The translations under genes and the position numbers were made by a program. Shown piece after piece: positions 6,384-6,617 of a stretch of DNA of 6,617 nt (position 1 is the first letter of the stretch; the number at the start of each line of letters is the position of its first letter). Location: NCBI GenBank assembly GCA_947623215.1, contig CANQGN010000079.1, positions 1-6,617 of the forward strand, written 5' to 3'. Below the pieces are notes generated by a model that ran no database searches, was not told the DNA's origin, and saw only the letters and a list, made by a program, of their open reading frames with translations. The DNA is from an uncultured Clostridia bacterium. GTDB lineage: Bacteria; Bacillota; Clostridia; Oscillospirales; Acutalibacteraceae.

Positions 6384-6414
6384 GGAAATTTGCATATTTC
6401 CATAGGTAATGGAA
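6384..6414. repeat. Two overlapping inverted repeats upstream of the promoter
   Basis: GGAAAT (6384-6389) and ATTTCC (6396-6401) form a perfect dyad with a 6-base spacer. TTCCAT (6398-6403) and ATGGAA (6409-6414) form a second with a 5-base spacer, sharing the TTCC. They centre roughly 65 and 80 bases upstream of the predicted start point, a usual place for an activator. No known regulator is recognised. Confidence 0.4.
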
Positions 6415-6448
6415 TCAAGGTAAAGCGTGTACCGAATTGAATAGCTAA

Positions 6449-6476
6449 GGCGGCGCCCCTTACCCGGAGCGCCGCC
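6449..6476 (-). terminator. Strong hairpin after the upstream dockerin gene, weak U tract
   Basis: GGCGGCGCTCC pairs with GGGGCGCCGCC around a 6-base loop, with eleven pairs including one G-T. It begins about 40 bases after the stop codon at 6516-6518. On the minus strand the following bases are TTAGCTATTC, so a proper T run is missing. It could be an imperfect terminator or a 3' stabilising structure. Confidence 0.5.
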
Positions 6477-6515
6477 CCCCTCCCCTACTCCATAAGGGAG
6501 CGCTGCAACCCGACC

Positions 6516-6617
6516 TTAAAAGCTGGCGGGCTTGCCTACGGCTTTTTTCAAAATTTCCAGCGCGTCGGCGGCGTTAATGCCGGCGTCGTTGTTGACGTTG
6601 GCGGCCTGTTTTTGCTG
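6516..6617 (-). CDS. C-terminal end of a second dockerin-containing protein (partial)
   Basis: Only the last 33 codons and a TAA stop are inside the window; the gene continues past the right edge. The visible peptide includes NVNNDAGINAADALEILKK and ends GKPASF. It matches the second calcium-binding loop and helix of the dockerin in the next gene (NVNKDAGINAAD, ending GKPACF). With that match, an open frame to the window edge and a hairpin downstream, it is very likely the end of a secreted dockerin protein. The preceding modules cannot be seen, so its function (enzyme, adhesin or structural protein) is unknown. It lies on the same strand, 234 bases upstream of the next gene, which has its own promoter, so the two are probably separate transcripts. 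Confidence 0.85.
   Translation of the reverse strand, partial: QQKQAANVNNDAGINAADALEILKKAVGKPASF

Noticed and set aside
6282..6395. N-terminal extension of the dockerin protein starting at an ATG at 6395
   Set aside because: It would begin upstream of the predicted transcription start, lacks a good ribosome site and would put 38 polar residues before a clear signal peptide.

Overview
The window is GC-rich DNA carrying four complete genes and one partial gene, all on the minus strand. Purine-rich Shine-Dalgarno sites, consensus sigma-A promoters, a PatB/MalY C-S lyase, a DUF3737 protein, a MATE transporter and secreted dockerin proteins together suggest a gut Firmicute of the Clostridia, most likely Oscillospiraceae/Ruminococcaceae (relatives of Gemmiger, Subdoligranulum, Faecalibacterium or Ruminococcus). 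The placement is inferred from gene content and style, not from a search.

Reading right to left, the direction of transcription: (1) 6516-6617 is the last 33 codons of a gene that enters from beyond the right edge and ends in a dockerin half-repeat. (2) 6282-6515 is a regulatory intergenic region with a hairpin, overlapping dyads, a perfect TTGACA-17-TATAAT promoter and a dyad over the predicted start of transcription. (3) 3771-6281 encodes an 836-residue secreted modular protein: signal peptide, two beta-sandwich-like regions, five alpha-helical repeats of about 61 residues, and a C-terminal type I dockerin. It ends at a good intrinsic terminator. (4) 2295-3656 is a 12-helix MATE-family exporter with a TTG start. 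(5) A compact terminator/promoter junction at 2253-2311 leads into a probable two-gene operon: a DUF3737 right-handed beta-helix protein (1376-2227), then 27 bases later a PatB/MalY-type PLP-dependent lyase (179-1348). (6) 1-178 is non-coding. It has several short stems, looks like an intergenic repeat, and ends in a terminator pointing rightward, against patB.

The most interesting part is the right half. Two consecutive same-strand genes end in nearly identical dockerins, and both share an unusual second calcium-loop sequence (Asn at position 1, Ala-Gly where most dockerins have Gly-x). The complete protein has no recognisable catalytic domain. It looks like a binding or structural module on a helical stalk, made for attachment to a cohesin partner encoded elsewhere. 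Its promoter is consensus-grade and surrounded by inverted repeats, so it is probably strongly expressed and may be regulated. The other three genes look like ordinary chromosomal housekeeping or accessory functions, with no obvious functional link to the dockerin genes.
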